DNA from: Draconibacterium sp.
GTDB lineage: Bacteria; Bacteroidota; Bacteroidia; Bacteroidales; Prolixibacteraceae
Assembly: GCA_016705335.1 (NCBI GenBank)
Contig: JADIYN010000008.1
Span: 138,027 to 202,026 of the forward strand
Length of the DNA stretch: 64,000 bases
Reading direction: 5' to 3'
This document shows, piece after piece, positions 1 to 10,429 of this stretch. Both the position numbers and the translations under genes were made by a program. The notes below the pieces were generated by a model that saw only the letters and a program-made list of their open reading frames with translations, made no database searches and was not told the DNA's origin. Every line of letters begins with the position of its first letter. Within the stretch, counting starts at the first letter, position 1.

Positions 1-979
1 GTCCATCCGGTCCAATATCTTTTGATCCGAGTTTGGTTTTTGTTTGTGATTCAAATACAGGTTCTTCAACTTTAATGCTAATAGCAGCCACAATCGATGC
101 GCGGATATCAGAGGGATCGAAATCTTTTTTATAGAAATCACGGATTGTTTTCACAAGTACTTCACGAAATGCCTGCAAATGTGTACCTCCCTGCGAAGTG
201 TGTTGCCCGTTTACAAACGAATAATAGTCCTCGCCATATTGATTTCCATGGGTTATTGCAACTTCAATATCTTCGCCCCGGAGGTGGATAATCGGGTAAA
301 TGGAATCGTGATCCATGTTTTCCTCCAGTAAATCACGCAACCCGTTTTTTGAATGATATTTTTCACCATTAAACTCGATAACCAATCCGGAGTTAAGAAA
401 CGTATAGTTTTTGATCATATTCACTACAAAATCGCTTATGTAGTGGTATTTTTTGAAAACGGTTTGATCGGGTTCAAATGTTACAATTGTTCCATTGGGT
501 TCTTCCAATCCTGTAAAATCTTCTTCACCCGTTTTAATCCCTTTACTGAAATGGATTACTTTGGCAACTCCTTCACGAACAGCCTTTATCGTAAAATCGG
601 AAGATAACGCGTTAACGGCTTTTATACCGACTCCATTTAATCCAACTGATTTCTTAAAAACCTTTGAATCGTATTTTGCACCGGTATTCATTTTGCTTAC
701 CACGTCATCGAGTTTTCCCAAAGGAATTCCCCGCCCGTAATCACGAACCAAAACTTTTTCCTGATCTATTTCGACCAATATTTTCTTGCCGAACCCCATC
801 ATAAATTCATCGACAGAGTTGTCCAAAACTTCTTTTAGCAGGACATAAATTCCATCATCGGATGCAGTGCCATCGCCCAGTTTTCCGATATACATTCCCG
901 GTCGTTTGCGAATGTGTTCCTGCCAATCCAACGTTCTTATTGTTCCTTCGTCGTAATTCGGCACCATGATTTCTTCCAT
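1..979 (-). CDS. parE: DNA topoisomerase IV subunit B (partial, 3' end outside the window)
   Basis: The N-terminal part of the ATPase subunit of topoisomerase IV, which with ParC decatenates replicated chromosomes. About 326 residues are visible before the window edge. Reading from the ATG at 979 the sequence shows KRPGMYIG, the GHKL nucleotide-binding segment LDNSVDEF (Asn and Glu positions conserved), DYGRGIP and GLNGVGIKAVNALS. The wording of these motifs and the short N-terminus (MEEIMVPNYDEGTIRTLDW) fit Bacteroidota ParE better than GyrB, which normally has GLHGVG. No frameshift is seen. The neighbour on the same strand, a MutS-like gene, lies upstream beyond a 197-base gap, so parE probably has its own promoter. 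The choice of ParE over GyrB is from family knowledge; the missing C-terminus would settle it. Confidence 0.88.
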   Translation of the reverse strand, partial: MEEIMVPNYDEGTIRTLDWQEHIRKRPGMYIGKLGDGTASDDGIYVLLKEVLDNSVDEFMMGFGKKILVEIDQEKVLVRDYGRGIPLGKLDDVVSKMNTGAKYDSKVFKKSVGLNGVGIKAVNALSSDFTIKAVREGVAKVIHFSKGIKTGEEDFTGLEEPNGTIVTFEPDQTVFKKYHYISDFVVNMIKNYTFLNSGLVIEFNGEKYHSKNGLRDLLEENMDHDSIYPIIHLRGEDIEVAITHGNQYGEDYYSFVNGQHTSQGGTHLQAFREVLVKTIRDFYKKDFDPSDIRASIVAAISIKVEEPVFESQTKTKLGSKDIGPDG

Positions 980-1176
980 AAGCCGCAAATATAACGAAAA
1001 CAACACGGAATCGACAGGACGAAACAAACCAATAACTAACAAAATACGGTTGAAAACACAGGAAAAGGAGTGGATTTGTTACCGTTGTTGTCGGCTAATG
1101 TTTGTAGTCATTGTATTTAAAAAATCCGACCCCGATGATAACCTGACAACAACTACAACTTCTACTTCAACCTTCT

Positions 1177-2963
1177 TCAAATTATTCCCATTTTTTTCAT
1201 CAAAAAGGTTGCGTTCATAGTTTTTGTAACCCCGTTATAAAGTTTATAATCGAATACAAGTTCATCTTTTTCTATCCTGATTTCGAAGCATTTGTTGAAA
1301 ACCTGCAGTGGAAATTCCGTATCCATTTCACTGAGTTTTAAATCGTGAGTTGCGATGAGCGAAAACGATTTAAACTGGACAAGTTTTCGAAGCAGAGCCT
1401 TCGAGCCATTCAATTTGTCAACAGAGTTGGTTCCTTTAAGCATTTCATCGAGAATTACAAAAATATGCTCTCCTCTTTGCAGCCATTCCAAAACTCCCTT
1501 GATCCGTTTTAATTCAGCAAAAAGTACGATTCATCTTTTAGCAACGAATCGGTTGTGCGCATGTTTGTGTAAATTTCGATGGGCGTAAAAACCATTTTTC
1601 CAGCACAAACAGGTGCGCCGGTTCTTGCCAAAATTAAATTCACGCCAACAGTTCTCAAAAACGTACTTTTTCCGGCCATGTTTGCACCGGTAATTATCAT
1701 CACTTTCGACCATCCATCAATTTCGAAATCATTACAAACCCTTTTATTTTCATGTAAAAGCGGATGTCCTAAACTTGTTGCACGATATATAAAGTCGTTA
1801 TCGTTAATTTCAGGAAAAACAAAATTGGGATGATTACCGGCAAAGTTGGCCAAACTGATTAAAGCATCAATTTCTGAAATTACTTCTAACCAATCTGTCA
1901 GTTTTTTGTGATGTTGGTTATGCCAGTTCCAAAGTTTGTAAACACACCGGATATCCCATAGTAACAAGCTGTTTAATGCAAAACCTACTAGAATATTCTG
2001 ACGGTATTCAAATTGTTCGACAAGTTTTTTTAATTGAAGAAATAGTTTTCCTGCTGAAATTGGCTGGGTAATTTTGTTTTGCAATTCACACAACAATGCC
2101 GACTTAAATTCTTTTTCCTCAATAAACCGTAGAAGTTGCATATATTTTGAAAGCAGTTCCGATTTTCGGCCAAAAAAATTAAAGTATTTATTCACTTTTT
2201 TCCAGAAGAAATAGAGGAAAAACCATTGTGTTAAAACCATGATCCAAATGAAGAGATTTGTAATTCCCAAAATGGCAGGAACCAAAGAAATCAAGGTCAG
2301 AAATGGGATTACAAACAACGCTGCTTTTAATGAAACTGTATTTTTAAGCTTCAATTCCAGTCCGGACCATGAAATAATTTCATTATGCATCTCTTTGGTT
2401 TCTTCAAACCCTCTCCCGTTAGCCAGAAAATTTAAACGCCATTCACGTAGTTCTGAAAGTTCGCTGACTGCCTTTTGTTTCTTTTTAATATCATCTTTTT
2501 GCAACAAAGGATTAATTAACCAATTCGCCAGTTTTTGTTTTCCGCTGATTGTTGAAGTGCGGTTGATAAACTGAAAAAGCGAACCTTCGCCAAATAAATC
2601 GAGATCGTACGAAAAAAAATGGTCGGTGTTGAGGAATTCTTCACCGTTTTTAAAATGCGAAAACTGATGGTTGAGCGCCAAAAGTTCGTCTTCAACAATC
2701 TTTTTCAGGATAGAAGTTTTTTTCTTTGTTTTTTCGAGTTGAATATTTTTTCTTATAGGAGGGAAAAAAAGAAAAATCGTTGAAGCCGAGAGAATTAGTG
2801 TTATCCAACTTTCAAATCCAAAAATAAAAAGCGGGGCAAAAATGAGTAAAAACGCAAAAAACCGATACCATGCAAAGCGTCTTAATTTTTTTGAAACCGA
2901 AGATAATTCTGCAGAATATTTTTCGAGTTTTTGGGTGTAAAAGGTTTGGTTTTGAGTGTTCAT
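1177..2963 (-). CDS. MutS-like ATPase with N-terminal membrane segments (frameshifted)
   Basis: A MutS-family ABC-type ATPase of about 595 residues. It lacks the mismatch-recognition domain of MutS; instead two hydrophobic pairs are visible, near residues 30-70 and 225-270, so the protein is probably membrane-anchored. The C-terminal ATPase has the Walker A motif TGANMAGKSTF and, after the break, Walker B with ILDEMLKGTNS and the H-loop IATHD. The frame breaks at the five-A run 1519-1523 (plus strand): one more A restores SYFFAELKRIKG, joining both halves. The start is taken at ATG 2963, one base after the PAP2 stop at 2965; a longer reading from 3002 would overlap PAP2. It is the last gene of the hpt-adk-obg-PAP2 series. 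The role is unknown; this family is common in Bacteroidota and is often labelled only 'MutS-related'. Confidence 0.75.
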
Positions 2964-2964
2964 T

Positions 2965-3656
2965 TTACAAATACCCATAATGATGAAGTATACCGGAAAC
3001 ACTGAAAACAGTGAACATTAACACAGCAAATACAAGTATTATTGTATGCGATTGCGTGTCATAAAGTTGTGTTTTTGCAATTTCGGGCGAGCGGGAAATA
3101 AGGTAACGATTATCAAAAAACATAAGCAATTTGAAGCACAATTCGCCAATGCCCCAACCTAAAACAGCACCTCCAATAATATCAAGCGGGTAATGAACAC
3201 CTGAATAAATGCGCGAGTAGGCAAATAAAACCGCCCAAAAGAAAATCAGATAACGGTAATTCAGATTTTTAAAAACGCGCGATGTGAAAATAAAAATTGC
3301 AAAGCCATTTGCAGCATGCGATGAGACGAAACCAAAATTACTTCCTTTCCGCAAAACATTATGCACAAGCGGGCCAATTACCGGATCGTGTACCGGGCGA
3401 AACCTTTGAATACTTTCTTTTAATAACCCGGAAAGCTGGTCGCTTAAAAGGATTGTCAAAGCAAGGAAAAACATGATTGGCAAAGCTTTTAGCCTGTAAT
3501 TTTTAGAATGAAGTAAAGAATAACCACATAAAAAGGAATCCAGGTTTCCTTGCGGGTTATCATTAACATAATTGTGTCCCAAAAATCGTTGTGAAAACTA
3601 TTCAGATATAGAAAAAACTCTTTATCAAGCTCGAGTATATTTTGCAGCCAATCCAT
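2965..3656 (-). CDS. PAP2-family membrane phosphatase (frameshifted)
   Basis: A phosphatidic-acid-phosphatase type 2 enzyme, about 230 residues with several membrane helices. It probably removes phosphate from a lipid such as undecaprenyl or phosphatidylglycerol phosphate at the inner membrane. All three catalytic blocks are visible: KESIQRFRP, the SSHA block, and YSRIYSGVHYPLDIIGG with the nucleophilic His. The longest open frame starts only at 3582, but translation from the ATG at 3656 gives a typical N-terminus (MDWLQNILELDKEFFLYLN). The frame breaks at the five-T run 3500-3504, where one more T would join both parts. The ATG immediately follows the obg stop, so the two are cotranscribed. 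Substrate is not predictable. Confidence 0.8.
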
Positions 3657-4646
3657 TTAACTGTTTAAAATTTCCCAAATCTTATCCTTTAGTTGTGGAA
3701 GATTGAAACCCCGTTATTGAAGAAAAAAACATGTGCGGGATTCCTTTAAGTTCTTTTCCTATTTCCTTCATCAACTCTTCATCAAGCATATCGGCTTTGC
3801 TGATAGCCAGAAAACGTTGTTTATCGAGCAGTTCGGGGTTATATTTTTCAAGTTCGTTTAAGAGAATTTTATATTCTTTCAGGTGATTTTTACTGTCGGC
3901 AGGAACCATAAAAAGTAACATTGAATTACGTTCAATGTGCCGCAGAAAGCGAAGTCCCAGCCCTTTTCCTTCGTGGGCTCCTTCGATAATACCAGGAATA
4001 TCGGCCATTACAAAAGATTGTTTTTCACGATGACCAACAATACCGAGATTGGGAACCAAAGTTGTAAAATGATATTCGGCAATTTTGGGTTTTGCAGCCG
4101 AAACCACCGATAAAAGTGTCGATTTTCCTGAACTTGGGAAACCAACAAGACCCACGTCGGCAAGTACTTTCAGTTCAAGAATTTTCCAGCCTTCTTCGCC
4201 ATCTTCGCCGGGTTGTGCCACCCGTTGTGTTTGAAAACTCGCCGATTTAAAATCTTCGTTTCCTAATCCGCCACGTCCACCTTTCATTAAAACCCTGCTT
4301 TCGTCGTGCTTGGTAATTTCGAAAATTACTTCGCCGGTTTCAGCATCTTTTACAATTGTTCCAAGTGGTACATCAATGGTTACATCTTCACCATCGGCGC
4401 CCGAACTTTTCTGTTTGCCGCCAGGTCCGCCAATTCCGGCTTTTATATGGCGTTGATATTTGAGGTGGAGCAAAGTCCACATTTGTTCGTTGCCTTTTAC
4501 AATAACATGGCCACCACGACCGCCGTCGCCCCCATCGGGACCGCCATAGGCAACAAATTTTCCCTGCGCATATGGGCTGAACCGGCTCCTCCGCTTCCCG
4601 ATTTACAAAAAATCTTTACATAATCAACAAAATTTGATTCAGCCAT
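3657..4646 (-). CDS. obg: GTPase Obg/CgtA (two frameshifts)
   Basis: The essential ribosome-associated GTPase Obg, 329 residues when repaired. The glycine-rich OBG fold comes first (SGSGGAGSAH, GGPDGGDGGRGG, GGPGGKQKSSG, GGRGGLGN), then the G domain with the P-loop GFPSSGKSTL, switch region DIPGIIEGAHEGKGLG and a late SKAD motif. There is no long C-terminal OCT domain. Two breaks are seen: a lost A in the four-T run 4558-4561 (plus strand), and a gained base in the run at about 3709-3712, after which the expected ending LPQLKDKIWEILNS reads through. Because Obg is normally indispensable, both breaks are most likely sequence errors. The stop is directly followed by the PAP2 ATG; adk lies 8 bases upstream. 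Confidence 0.88.
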
Positions 4647-4654
4647 TTTTACTT

Positions 4655-5228
4655 TTATAATTTTGCAATTACCGCTTCCAATCTTTCGGCAATGTCTTCG
4701 ATACTACCCATTCCATTTATACCGAAATGCTTCCCCTGCGGTTTATAATATTCAATAAGAGGCAATGTTTTTTCGTTATAAACATTAATTCGGTTTTCGA
4801 TAACCGACTGATCCTGGTCATCAGCGCGACCTGAACTTTTTCCTCTTGTCATCAAACGTTCAATCAATTCCTGTTTGTCAACTTCGAGACTTAACATACC
4901 TGAAATTGGTGTACCGTTTTGATTCAGTAAATTATCCAATGCTTTTGCCTGATCAACCGTACGTGGAAAACCATCGAAAATAAAACCTTTCGCTTTGCTG
5001 TTATTTTTGAGTTTGCTTTCAATCATTCCAATAACAACAGCATCGGGCACCAATTCTCCTTTTTCCATAAAGCTTTTTGCTTCAAGGCCGAGTTGGGTTC
5101 TGGCGCCTAATTTCACTTCTCAACAAATCTCCCGTTGAAAGATGATCCAAGCCAAATGATTTAATCAGGAATTCAGCCTGAGTACCTTTGCCTGCTCCGG
5201 GAGGCCCAAATAATACGAGATTCAGCAT
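4655..5228 (-). CDS. adk: Adenylate kinase (frameshifted)
   Basis: Interconverts AMP, ADP and ATP in the cytoplasm; 190 residues when repaired, the usual size of the short-lid form. The N-terminus has the P-loop FGPPGAGKGTQ, followed by STGDLLR, the AMP-binding FDGFPRTVDQA, and the lid segment SSGRADDQD. The short lid lacks the four-Cys zinc site. The frame changes near 5099, where one extra A on the coding strand separates SEIRRQ from TQLGLEAK; the larger open frame therefore appears to start at an internal GTG at 5116. The true start is ATG 5228. It lies between hpt (13 bases upstream) and obg. Essential in bacteria, so the break is probably a consensus error. Confidence 0.9.
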
Positions 5229-5241
5229 TTTTTTATATTAT

Positions 5242-5784
5242 TTATTCGTTAATAACCGAGTATATATTTATTAAATTACGACCACGACCATCATAATCCA
5301 ACCCGTAGCCAACAATAAAGTCGTTGGGAATTTCAAGCCCAATATAGTCGAGTTGAACCTGTTTCTGCAGTGCATCGGGTTTTAAAAGCAAGGTAGCAAT
5401 TTTTATTTCCTTTGGATTCAATTTTTTCAATTGCTCAAGAATATTCTCAATTGTGATTCCTGTATCCACAATATCTTCAAGTATTACAACGGTCCTTCCT
5501 TCAATATTTTCATTTAACCCAATGAGTTGTTTAACTTCACCTGTGGTTTTGTCGCCACGGTATGAAGCCAGTTTTACGAAAGTGATTTCAGTTTCAATCA
5601 ATTCAATTCTTTTAAACAATTCGGCAGCAAACATGAAAGAACCGTTCAATATGCAAACAAACAAAGGATTTTTACCCTCAAAATCTGCATTCATTTTTTC
5701 GGCCATTTTTTCAACAACTCCTTTCAGTTTTTCATAAGGAATATACAATTCAAATGTTTTGTCGTGGATTTTTACCTGCTTCAT
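5242..5784 (-). CDS. hpt: Hypoxanthine phosphoribosyltransferase
   Basis: Purine salvage enzyme that joins hypoxanthine (or guanine) to PRPP to make IMP (or GMP). 180 residues, intact. The type I PRTase PRPP-binding loop reads VVILEDIVDTGITI around residue 105, preceded by the ILNGSFMFAAEL segment and followed by IPNDFIVGYGLDYDGRGRNL, typical of HGPRTs. It is the first gene of the minus-strand series hpt-adk-obg-PAP2-mutS-like, so purine nucleotide metabolism leads this operon. It is divergent from purE across a 113-base spacer, placing a salvage and a de novo purine gene back to back; common control is possible but no operator was recognised. Confidence 0.9.
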   Translation of the reverse strand: MKQVKIHDKTFELYIPYEKLKGVVEKMAEKMNADFEGKNPLFVCILNGSFMFAAELFKRIELIETEITFVKLASYRGDKTTGEVKQLIGLNENIEGRTVVILEDIVDTGITIENILEQLKKLNPKEIKIATLLLKPDALQKQVQLDYIGLEIPNDFIVGYGLDYDGRGRNLINIYSVINE

Positions 5785-5897
5785 TGTAAAATTATTGATT
5801 TTTGATTTTTCCTAAATTGCTGTAATTTCGTCAATTGAAAAATAAAGGCACAAATTAACGAAACTATTCGGTTAACTAAAAATTAAAAATACAAAAC

Positions 5898-6407
5898 ATG
5901 AATCCAAAAGTTAGTATAATAATGGGAAGTACATCAGATTTGGGCGTGATGGAAAAAGCTGCGAAATTGTTTGAAGAGTTTGAAATTCCGTTTGAAATAA
6001 ACGCCCTTTCGGCGCACCGCACGCCCGATGAAGTGGAAAAGTTTGCCAAAAACGCAAAAGACCGCGGAATAAAAGTGATTATTGCAGGCGCTGGAATGGC
6101 CGCACATTTGCCCGGAGTTATTGCCGCAATGACACCACTGCCGGTAATCGGTGTTCCAATCAATGCCAGTCTTTCGGGTTTCGATTCAATTTTGGCTATT
6201 CTGCAAATGCCTCCCGGAATTCCCGTGGCAACAGTTGCTGTTGATGGTGCAATGAATGCTGCAATCCTCGCAACCCAAATGATGGCAACCGGCGACGAGA
6301 AATTGATGCAAAAACTTGTCGATTATAAAGAGAGCCTAAAAAAGAAAATAGTTCAGGCGAATAAAGATCTTTCAGAAGTGAAGTATAAATTTAAAACGAA
6401 TAAGTGA
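5898..6407 (+). CDS. purE: 5-(carboxyamino)imidazole ribonucleotide mutase
   Basis: Class I PurE, which converts N5-CAIR to CAIR in de novo purine synthesis. 169 residues, full length and unbroken. Visible family blocks are IIMGSTSDLGVM at residues 7-18, SAHRTPDEV, IAGAGMAAHLPGVIA, PVIGVPINASLSGFDS and QMPPGIPVATVAVDGAMNA. The start ATG at 5898 is preceded by an A-rich leader as usual in Bacteroidota, without a clear Shine-Dalgarno. A small hairpin at 6449-6475 follows the stop. Downstream lie a ruined PorV/PorQ-like gene and the helix-hairpin-helix gene, with no functional link to purines apparent. Confidence 0.95.
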   Translation: MNPKVSIIMGSTSDLGVMEKAAKLFEEFEIPFEINALSAHRTPDEVEKFAKNAKDRGIKVIIAGAGMAAHLPGVIAAMTPLPVIGVPINASLSGFDSILAILQMPPGIPVATVAVDGAMNAAILATQMMATGDEKLMQKLVDYKESLKKKIVQANKDLSEVKYKFKTNK

Positions 6408-6446
6408 AAGTCTGAATAAAAAATTCTAGTAAAATTTTAAATGCGG

Positions 6447-6475
6447 AAAAAAGTGTATTTTGAAAGTACACTTTT
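6447..6475 (+). terminator. Hairpin after purE
   Basis: A perfect nine-base inverted repeat, AAAAGTGTA (6449-6457) and TACACTTTT (6467-6475), with a 9-base loop, about 40 bases after the purE stop. The four T of the 3' arm are followed by A rather than a longer T run, so it is a plausible but weak intrinsic terminator. Confidence 0.4.
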
Positions 6476-6566
6476 AATTCTGAAATAGAGAAAGCCCTGT
6501 ATTTTCTGGGAACGGGAAATTACTTTTTATTTTTCAAAGTTGTACAAAACGGAAAAGACGGCTGTC

Positions 6567-7191
6567 ACGAAAAAACTTCTGGTATCTTGTATGAACTGGG
6601 GGAGCAAGTTGCGTTTTTAGGCGACCAACTTGTTAAATGCCTTTGTTTCTGATCGATCCGTGGAGTACATTCACAATCGCCGGCTGTTGAATGCTTACGC
6701 AAGAGAATCGAATTTGAGGAAGGCAATATTTTATGAAACACGATTTATGAACGATCAGCTTGAATCATGAGACCAATTACACCTGGTTTCCCCTCGTTTT
6801 CGCGAAAACTACTCCGGAGCACTGCGGCACTTTCAATGCTTTGTTTTTCGGATCCAATTTCACAATGGCACAACGAAATTTTTCCGGGTATTTTACGAAT
6901 CACGATTTATGATAGATGAGCTGTCGCATTGGCGGATTTGCCCAAAAAGCTGACAGTTTTCGCAATGAAAACTAAATGCCTAAAAATGAGCGGCAATCCA
7001 GCTTGATTATCTTTCAACCCGTTTCCCCGAAAATGAAAATGCCTTTTATGCGGTTTGGCGTGTCAGGAAAACCATTGAATTACACCGCCGGAATTGGTTA
7101 CACAGTTGGCAAAATAAGTACCGATATCGCTTTTAGTTATCATGGAAACTTGGGATTAACACCTGCTGTTTCAATTCAAATTGCGTTGTAA
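6567..7191 (+). pseudogene. Ruined PorV/PorQ-type outer-membrane protein gene
   Basis: No continuous frame, but pieces of one protein family can be read in shifting frames. At 6567 ACG AAA AAA CTT CTG resembles a lost start and signal peptide (KKLLVSC). At 6727 and 6889 two versions of FYExRFMxDxL occur. The last open stretch, 6976-7191, ends in YTAGIGYTVGKISTDIAF and YHGNLGLTPAVSIQIAL, the closing strands of the PorV/PorQ-like proteins that in Bacteroidota usually precede the helix-hairpin-helix gene found here at 7194. The central part of the barrel (well over 100 residues) is missing. The damage is too dense for isolated base-calling slips: either true gene decay or a collapsed, poorly resolved assembly segment. 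The family assignment is by recognition of the C-terminus and gene order. Confidence 0.45.
6727..6922 (+). repeat. Imperfect 34-base direct repeat, two copies 162 bases apart
   Basis: Copy 1 at 6727-6760 and copy 2 at 6889-6922 share about 29 of 34 bases, with the identical core CACGATTTATGA. Both encode the same peptide theme in their own frames: FYETRFMNDQL and FYESRFMIDEL. This suggests two related gene segments placed side by side within the ruined gene, or a misassembly. Confidence 0.5.
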
Positions 7192-7193
7192 CG

Positions 7194-9229
7194 ATGAAGA
7201 TTTTCCGACAAATATTACTTTTCTGTTTTATTTCAATTGCTTTTGTGACGGCAGCGCAGGAAAAAGATCCAAACAGGATAATCGAATCAATAATTGAATC
7301 ACAAATCGATAAAATTGACGAACAAACTGATGTTGCACTAATTATCGAAGATCTTGAAAGTTTTATAGAACACCCAATTAATATTAATGCTACTTCAGCT
7401 TCAGAATTATCGCGATTGTATGTTTTAAATGACGTTCAAATTAACAAGCTGCTCGAATATTTGGCAAAATATGGTCCTGCATATTCCATATTCGAACTAA
7501 AAACAGTTGATGGTTTTACGCCTAATTTATTACAGAAAATTGAACCGTTTATTTGGTTTGGACCAAGAATAGAGAAACAAAATTTTAGCGACGCTTTTCA
7601 ATATGGAAAGAATCAGCTTTTGTTGCGAACGCTTGGAAATGTTCAGAAAGCAGATGGTTACAAACCCAACGAAGACGGGGAAAAACCTTACGCAGGCAAT
7701 CAATATAAGTATTACACACGTTACAAATATGAAGCACACGATCGGTTTTCAGCAGGTTTTACGGCTGAAAAAGATCAGGGAGAATCATTTTTTACAGGAT
7801 CGAACAAGCAGGGTTTCGATTTTTATTCAGCCCATGTAAGTTTGAAAATAAACAAGACTTTTGAGCGGGTAGTAGTAGGCGATTTTCTCGTACGCACCGG
7901 ACAGGGACTTGTTTTGTGGCAGGGCTACACAAGCGGGAAATCGGAAAATGTATTGCAATTTCCAAAACCAACCAGGGAATTCGTCCATCCACCGCTGTTG
8001 ACGAAAACCTGTTTTTTAGGGGAGCGGCAACAACACTCAATTTTGGAAAAGCAAATCTGAGCATTTTCTATTCGCAAAAAAATGATGACGGAAATTTGGA
8101 AGGCACTGATTCTACCGAATACTTTGTAACAAGTTTGCAAACCTCGGGTTATCACCGCACAAACAGTGAAATTGAAGATAAAAACTCGGTTCGAAACACA
8201 AACTTCGGAGGAATTTTTTCATGGACTTTCAGCAATTTAAAAGTGGGTGCAACTTTAATTCACCAACAGTTAAATATGCCGCTTATTCCAGCCGGTCAGC
8301 TATACAACCAGTTTCGGTTTAGCGGAACTGAAAACCTTACAGGCGGTGTTGATTACATTTTCAACAGAGGTAAATACCAGTTTTTTGGCGAAGCTGCCAT
8401 GTCAAAATCAAAAGGAAAGGCATTTGTACAGGGTGCAATTTTCAACCTTAACGATCAGTTGAGTTTCTCTTTGTTGTACAGGCATTTCGATAGGAATTAC
8501 CAGTCGCTTTGGGCAAACACTTTTGCTGAAGGGAGCAATATCAGCAACGAATCGGGGCTTTATTTTGGTACAAAAATATTACCTGTGAAATTTGTAGCGC
8601 TTACCGCCTATTCCGATTTGTATAAATCACCGTGGATAAACTATTCAACCGCAGCGCCTTCAACCGGATGGGATGCACTTGTTCAGGCAAATGTTGTTTT
8701 ATCGCGTAAACTTGATTTTTATATTCGATATAAAAATGAAGAAAAAGAAGAAAAATTCATCCAAAATGAAAGATATGTTAACCTTCCGGTGCAAAACCAA
8801 AAACTAAGGTTACATATCAATTTTAAATATTCTGAAAAAATAATTCTGAAAACCCGTTTTGAGCATTCAAAATACAACGGCTTACAAAAGGAAAACGGAT
8901 TTTTAATTTTTCAGGATATCCAATTTCATCCGGCAAAATTCCCGGTAAACTTAACTGCCCGGATTGCATATTTCAATACCGCCAGTTACGATTCACGTAT
9001 TTATGCCTACGAAAACGATTTGCTTTACGCTTTTTCAATCCCGTCATTTTATGGAACCGGTTTCCGCACTTATTTGAACCTCAACTACAAAATCTCAAAA
9101 AATATTGATTGCTGGTTCAAAATAGCAAATACCTCGTGGACCGACCGCGACGCAATCAGTTCGGGCTACAATGAGATTTCGGGAAACAACAAAACCGAGT
9201 TAAAATTCCAGTTGAGGTTGAAAATTTGA
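7194..9229 (+). CDS. Helix-hairpin-helix outer-membrane protein (frameshifted)
   Basis: About 678 residues when repaired. A signal peptide (residues 1-20, ending TAAQ) is followed by a ComEA-like helix-hairpin-helix region (INATSASELSRLYVL, then LLEYLAKYGPAYSIFEL) and a long C-terminal part with alternating aromatic strands and a typical barrel ending (NNKTELKFQLRLKI). Proteins of this design are widespread in Bacteroidota, but their function is unknown; the HhH part need not bind DNA here because the protein is exported. The frame breaks at about 7956-7962: one added A after TTGCA joins GKSENVLQ to ISKTNQGIRPSTAVDEN. It starts 2 bases after the remnant barrel gene, which fits the usual pairing of these two families. 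Confidence 0.75.
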
Positions 9230-9271
9230 TTTTGAATTTATTACTTTGCCGAGTTTTTAAAAAATATTAGC

Positions 9272-10429
9272 ATGTCAGATTTACCGCATCTTGATTTTGA
9301 AGATATACGACCTTACACCGACAAAGAAGTAAAATCGAAAATTTCTTTAATGGTTAAAGACCCCGTTTTCGACGAGGTTCTTATGCATGTTTTTAAATTC
9401 AGGCCAGTTGTTGAAATGGTAAAACTGCAGCTTCGTATGTTGCGGACAATTAAACAATTGCAAGGCACTTTTATCTACGATTTACTTCGAAACGTCATCA
9501 GCAAATCATCGAAAGGATTAACCTGTTCGGGGATTGAAAACCTTGACAAAAAGAAACCCTATCTTTTCATTTCAAATCATCGCGATATTGTGCTGGATGC
9601 AGCACTTTTAAATTATCTGATTTTTGAGAAAGGGATGAATACAACCCTTATTGCCATTGGGAATAATCTGCTGTTGTACAATTGGATTGAACATGCTGTA
9701 AAACTTAACCGTGCTTTTATAATAAAACGTAATTTGCCTCCCCGCGAAATTCTTGAAGCCTCACTCAAAGTATCGCATTTTATACGTAAATCAATTATTG
9801 AAGATAAACTTTCGGTATGGATTGCCCAACGCGAAGGCCGCACCAAAGACGGCTTTGATAAAACACAGGTGGCTGTTTTGAAAATGCTGAACATGAGCAA
9901 CGAAAAAAATATTTCAGAAGGATTCAAAGAACTTAATATTGTTCCGGTTGCCATTTCATACGAAATTGAACCTTGCGGACTGGCCAAAATAAAAGAGTTG
10001 ATCAAAAAGGAACATTACGGTCAATCGAAAACAAGTAAAGACGATTTGAAAAGCATGTCGATGGGAATGTTTAACCCCAAAGGGCGAATGCGTTTCACTT
10101 TTGGCAAACCGCTTGAAATAAATATTGATGAAGAAAATTCGAAATCGAAAGAACAGCAAAACAAAATAGCACAGGATATTGCAGAAAGAATAGACCAGCA
10201 AATTTATGCCAACTACAAACTTTGGCCTAACAATTATATTGCTTATGATATGTTGATGCAGGAACACCGTTTTAAAAGCAAATATACACACTGGGAGGAA
10301 CGGAAATTCAAAATTATGGTTGAACAAGCCATGGTAAATATCGACTTTCCGATTACAGATATTCAGGAAAGATTTCTGAAATTGTATGCAAACCCGGTCA
10401 TTAACAAATTAAAAGTCACGAAAATATAA
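9272..10429 (+). CDS. PlsC-like acyltransferase family protein
   Basis: 385 residues, intact. It resembles 1-acyl-glycerol-3-phosphate acyltransferases of the PlsC superfamily. The acceptor-site motif reads ISNHRDIVLDA (His103); the His-Asp spacing differs from the textbook HX4D, as it does in this Bacteroidota branch. A second block, VWIAQREGRTKDG near residue 190, corresponds to the substrate-binding EGTR region. No signal peptide or clear membrane helix is seen, so it is probably a peripheral inner-membrane enzyme acting on phospholipid precursors or another acyl acceptor. The HAD remnant begins directly after its stop (ATG overlaps the end at 10429-10432), suggesting they were cotranscribed. 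Confidence 0.75.
   Translation: MSDLPHLDFEDIRPYTDKEVKSKISLMVKDPVFDEVLMHVFKFRPVVEMVKLQLRMLRTIKQLQGTFIYDLLRNVISKSSKGLTCSGIENLDKKKPYLFISNHRDIVLDAALLNYLIFEKGMNTTLIAIGNNLLLYNWIEHAVKLNRAFIIKRNLPPREILEASLKVSHFIRKSIIEDKLSVWIAQREGRTKDGFDKTQVAVLKMLNMSNEKNISEGFKELNIVPVAISYEIEPCGLAKIKELIKKEHYGQSKTSKDDLKSMSMGMFNPKGRMRFTFGKPLEINIDEENSKSKEQQNKIAQDIAERIDQQIYANYKLWPNNYIAYDMLMQEHRFKSKYTHWEERKFKIMVEQAMVNIDFPITDIQERFLKLYANPVINKLKVTKI

Noticed and set aside
3657..4646. Programmed frameshifting in obg
   Set aside because: No slippery heptamer with a following structure was recognised, and the same type of break occurs in many unrelated genes.
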